Made by a program: the position numbers and the translations under genes
Notes under the pieces: model-generated
Databases searched by the model: none
Seen by the model: only the letters and a program-made list of their open reading frames with translations
What the model was told of the DNA's origin: nothing
From: Colwellia sp.
GTDB taxonomy: Bacteria > Pseudomonadota > Gammaproteobacteria > Enterobacterales > Alteromonadaceae
Assembly: GCA_013215655.1 (NCBI GenBank)
Contig: JABSOX010000002.1
Span: 37,125-101,124, forward strand
Direction of reading: 5' to 3'
Length of the DNA stretch: 64,000 nt
Shown here: one piece after another, positions 61,339 through 64,000 of the stretch
Layout: every line of letters starts with the position of its first letter
Position numbering within the stretch: position 1 is the first letter of the stretch

Positions 61339-61620
61339 TATAGGCTTATGCGAATTGTTGGTTAACTAGGTTGTATCGATGTTTATTGCAAATTTACGGT
61401 ATGAGTTGTTCAAGTAATAACTAACGTTAACTAGATAATTTAGAATGTGTGAGAAAATCATTTCTTTTAATGAAAAATGAATATATTGCATTGTTAGCCA
61501 CTTTCGCCTATATTCCCGTCTCTGTTGGCTTTAAATGAAAGATTTTAAAGCTAATTCAGGTCCTCAGACCTAACAATAATTGTGCATTTTATTATTAAAT
61601 ATTAATGTAAAAATACTCAA

Positions 61621-61641
61621 GCGACGCCTCGTATACGCCGC
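61621..61641 (+). promoter_or_regulatory. Candidate thrS translational operator hairpin (tRNA-Thr anticodon-arm mimic)
   Basis: GCGACG-C[CTCGTAT]A-CGCCGC; 7-nt loop CUCGUAU with CGU anticodon triplet at -30..-28 relative to thrS ATG, just upstream of the SD AAGGA. Confidence 0.5.
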
Positions 61642-61659
61642 CACTGATAAGGAAAATAC

Positions 61660-63570
61660 ATGCCTGTAATTACTCTCCCTGATGGTTCACAACGCACTTT
61701 CGAAAATGCAATATCGGTAATGGATGTTGCTCTTGATATAGGCCCAGGGCTTGCGAAAGCAACCATTGCTGGCCGTATCGATGGTAATCTTGTTGATGCT
61801 TGTGAATTAATTACCCAAGACGCGTCTTTACAACTGATCACCAGTAAAGACAGTGAAGGTCTTGAAATTATTCGTCACTCTTGTGCACATTTATTAGGGC
61901 ATGCAATAAAACAATTATACCCAAATGTTAAAATGGCTATTGGTCCAACTATTGATAATGGCTTTTATTATGATATCGATCTTGATGAGTCAATAACTGA
62001 AGATGATTTAGTTAAACTTGAAAAGCGCATGACAGAATTGGCTCGTACTGGCTACCAAGTAGAGAAAAAAGTCGGTACTTGGCAAGATGCTTACGATGCG
62101 TTTACTGAGCGCGGCGAAACCTATAAATTACAAATTCTTGATGAAAATATTGAGAAAACTGATACACCTGCGTTATATCATCATCAAGAATATGTTGATA
62201 TGTGTCGTGGTCCTCATGTACCAAGCATGCGTCATTGTCATCATTTTAAATTAATGAAAGTTGCGGGTGCTTATTGGCGTGGCAATTCAGACAACAAAAT
62301 GTTGCAACGTATTTACGGCACTGCATGGGCAGATAAAAAACAACTTAAAGCTTACATTGTGCGTTTAGCGGAAGCTGAAAAGCGTGACCATCGTAAAATT
62401 GGTAAAACATTAGATTTATTCCATTGGCAAGAAGAAGCGCCGGGCATGGTCTTTTGGCATAATGATGGTTGGACAATTTATACTGAATTAGAAAAATTTA
62501 TTCGTGAAAAATTACGCGAATATGATTATGACGAAGTTAAAGCGCCAATGATGATGGACAGAAGCCTTTGGGAAAAATCAGGTCATTGGGATAAATATAA
62601 AGATGGAATGTTTACCACGACTTCAGAAAAGCGTGAATACGCGATAAAGCCAATGAACTGCCCGGGTCATGTACAAATATTCAACCAAGGTTTAAAATCA
62701 TACCGCGATTTACCTTTGCGTATTGCTGAATTTGGATGTTGTCATCGTAATGAACCGTCAGGCTCTTTACATGGCTTAATGCGTGTACGTGGTTTTACCC
62801 AAGATGATGCACATATCTTTTGTATGGAATCACAAGTTCAAGACGAAGTGAAAAAATGTATCGAAATGGTTTACGATGTATACAGTTCATTTGGTTTTGA
62901 AGATATTATTGTTAAATTATCAACGCGTCCTGAAAAACGTATCGGTAGTGATGAAATTTGGGACAAAGCCGAAGCAGGTTTAGCACAGGCATTAACTGAT
63001 AGTGATATTAAATTTGACTATTTACCGGGTGAAGGTGCTTTTTACGGTCCTAAAATTGAATTTACTTTAATGGACTGTTTAGGGCGTGCTTGGCAATGTG
63101 GTACGGTGCAATTAGATTTTGCACTGCCAGAGCGTTTAGGTGCTACTTATGTTGGTGAAGATAACGAAAGATACATTCCGGTAATGATCCATCGTGCAAT
63201 TTTGGGTTCACTTGAACGTTTTATTGGTATTTTGATCGAAGAGTACACCGGGAAATTTCCGACGTGGTTATCGCCAACTCAAGCCGTAATTATGAATATT
63301 ACCGACAAACAGAGCGAATATTGCAAAATAATTGCAAAAAAACTGAAAGAAAGTGGATTTAGAGCAAAACTAGACTTGAGAAATGAGAAGATAGGCTTTA
63401 AAATCCGCGAGCACACTTTGAAGCGTGTTCCGTATTTGTTAGTTGTTGGTGATAAAGAAATGGAAGCCGGTGAAATTGCAATACGATCTCGAAGTGGTGA
63501 AGATTTAGGTAAAGTGTCTGTTGATGATTTTATTAGTAAACTTAATGAAGAAGTAAAACAAAGAGTTTAA
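61660..63570 (+). CDS. thrS: Threonyl-tRNA synthetase
   Basis: 636 aa; N-terminal TGS domain, [28 protein letters not shown], class II aaRS motifs. Confidence 0.98.
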   Translation: MPVITLPDGSQRTFENAISVMDVALDIGPGLAKATIAGRIDGNLVDACELITQDASLQLITSKDSEGLEIIRHSCAHLLGHAIKQLYPNVKMAIGPTIDNGFYYDIDLDESITEDDLVKLEKRMTELARTGYQVEKKVGTWQDAYDAFTERGETYKLQILDENIEKTDTPALYHHQEYVDMCRGPHVPSMRHCHHFKLMKVAGAYWRGNSDNKMLQRIYGTAWADKKQLKAYIVRLAEAEKRDHRKIGKTLDLFHWQEEAPGMVFWHNDGWTIYTELEKFIREKLREYDYDEVKAPMMMDRSLWEKSGHWDKYKDGMFTTTSEKREYAIKPMNCPGHVQIFNQGLKSYRDLPLRIAEFGCCHRNEPSGSLHGLMRVRGFTQDDAHIFCMESQVQDEVKKCIEMVYDVYSSFGFEDIIVKLSTRPEKRIGSDEIWDKAEAGLAQALTDSDIKFDYLPGEGAFYGPKIEFTLMDCLGRAWQCGTVQLDFALPERLGATYVGEDNERYIPVMIHRAILGSLERFIGILIEEYTGKFPTWLSPTQAVIMNITDKQSEYCKIIAKKLKESGFRAKLDLRNEKIGFKIREHTLKRVPYLLVVGDKEMEAGEIAIRSRSGEDLGKVSVDDFISKLNEEVKQRV

Positions 63571-63664
63571 TGGTAAAATAACAGGCATAATATATTTTTT
63601 TAATCCAAGTATTATATTCAGCCCAAGGGTAAATATAACTTGGTACAAAGTTCTTTGGAGGAAC

Positions 63665-64000
63665 ATGGCTATTAAAGGTGGACAACGAGGCGGGCAAAAA
63701 GAGCCAGCACATCGTTTAAATGAGTTGATTACAGGCATCGTAGATAACGAAGTTCGTTTGATTAAATATGACGGAGAGCCTGGTGGCATCGTCACATTAG
63801 ACGAAGCAATGGATCAAGCTGATGAAGCTGGCGTAGATCTCGTTGAAATTAGCCCAACAGCTAAGCCTCCTGTTCTTCGTGTAATGGATTACGGCAAGTT
63901 TCTTTACGAAAAAGCTAAAGAGCAGAAAGAACAGCGTAAAAACCAGAAACAAATACAGGTTAAGGAAATTAAATTCCGTCCTGGAACAGATGAAGGCGAC
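63665..64000 (+). CDS. infC: Translation initiation factor IF-3, N-terminal part (3' end outside window)
   Basis: (MA)[83 protein letters not shown]; directly downstream of thrS. Start either ATG 63665 or ATT 63671. Confidence 0.96.
   Translation, partial: MAIKGGQRGGQKEPAHRLNELITGIVDNEVRLIKYDGEPGGIVTLDEAMDQADEAGVDLVEISPTAKPPVLRVMDYGKFLYEKAKEQKEQRKNQKQIQVKEIKFRPGTDEGD

Noticed and set aside
63505-63795. ORF 96 aa on minus strand across thrS end/infC start
   Set aside because: Antisense to two well-supported genes.

Overview
AT-rich gammaproteobacterial chromosome segment. Gene content and style suggest Colwellia or a relative (inference; no database search was run). Most of the window is ordinary chromosome: a MoxR/DUF58/BatA-type operon (5' end cut off), ilvIH, yfbR-alaA, yvcK-like, a tRNA-Ala(GGC)/2x tRNA-Glu(TTC) cluster, tesA/ybbA/ybbP, rlmF, tRNA-Val(GAC), ribE, fdxA, two-component genes, thrS and the start of infC. 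Accessory-looking stretches are (i) 29.8-43.9 kb, rich in secreted or lipoprotein peptidases and hydrolases, and (ii) 45.2-51 kb, with an ABC-type cassette, orphan genes and two adjacent remnants of IS110-family transposase 5' ends. The best non-coding signals read directly from sequence are: an ilv attenuator with an I/L/V-rich leader peptide and competing hairpins upstream of ilvI; a tRNA-Thr-anticodon-like hairpin (loop CUCGUAU) just upstream of the thrS start; a likely non-canonical ATT start for infC; two MITE-like terminal-inverted-repeat elements (54.1 kb and 56.3 kb); and the IS110 remnant junction (49.4-50.0 kb), which may retain a bridge-RNA-type non-coding end. I found no CRISPR array, no intact mobile element and no clear novel multi-gene defence system.
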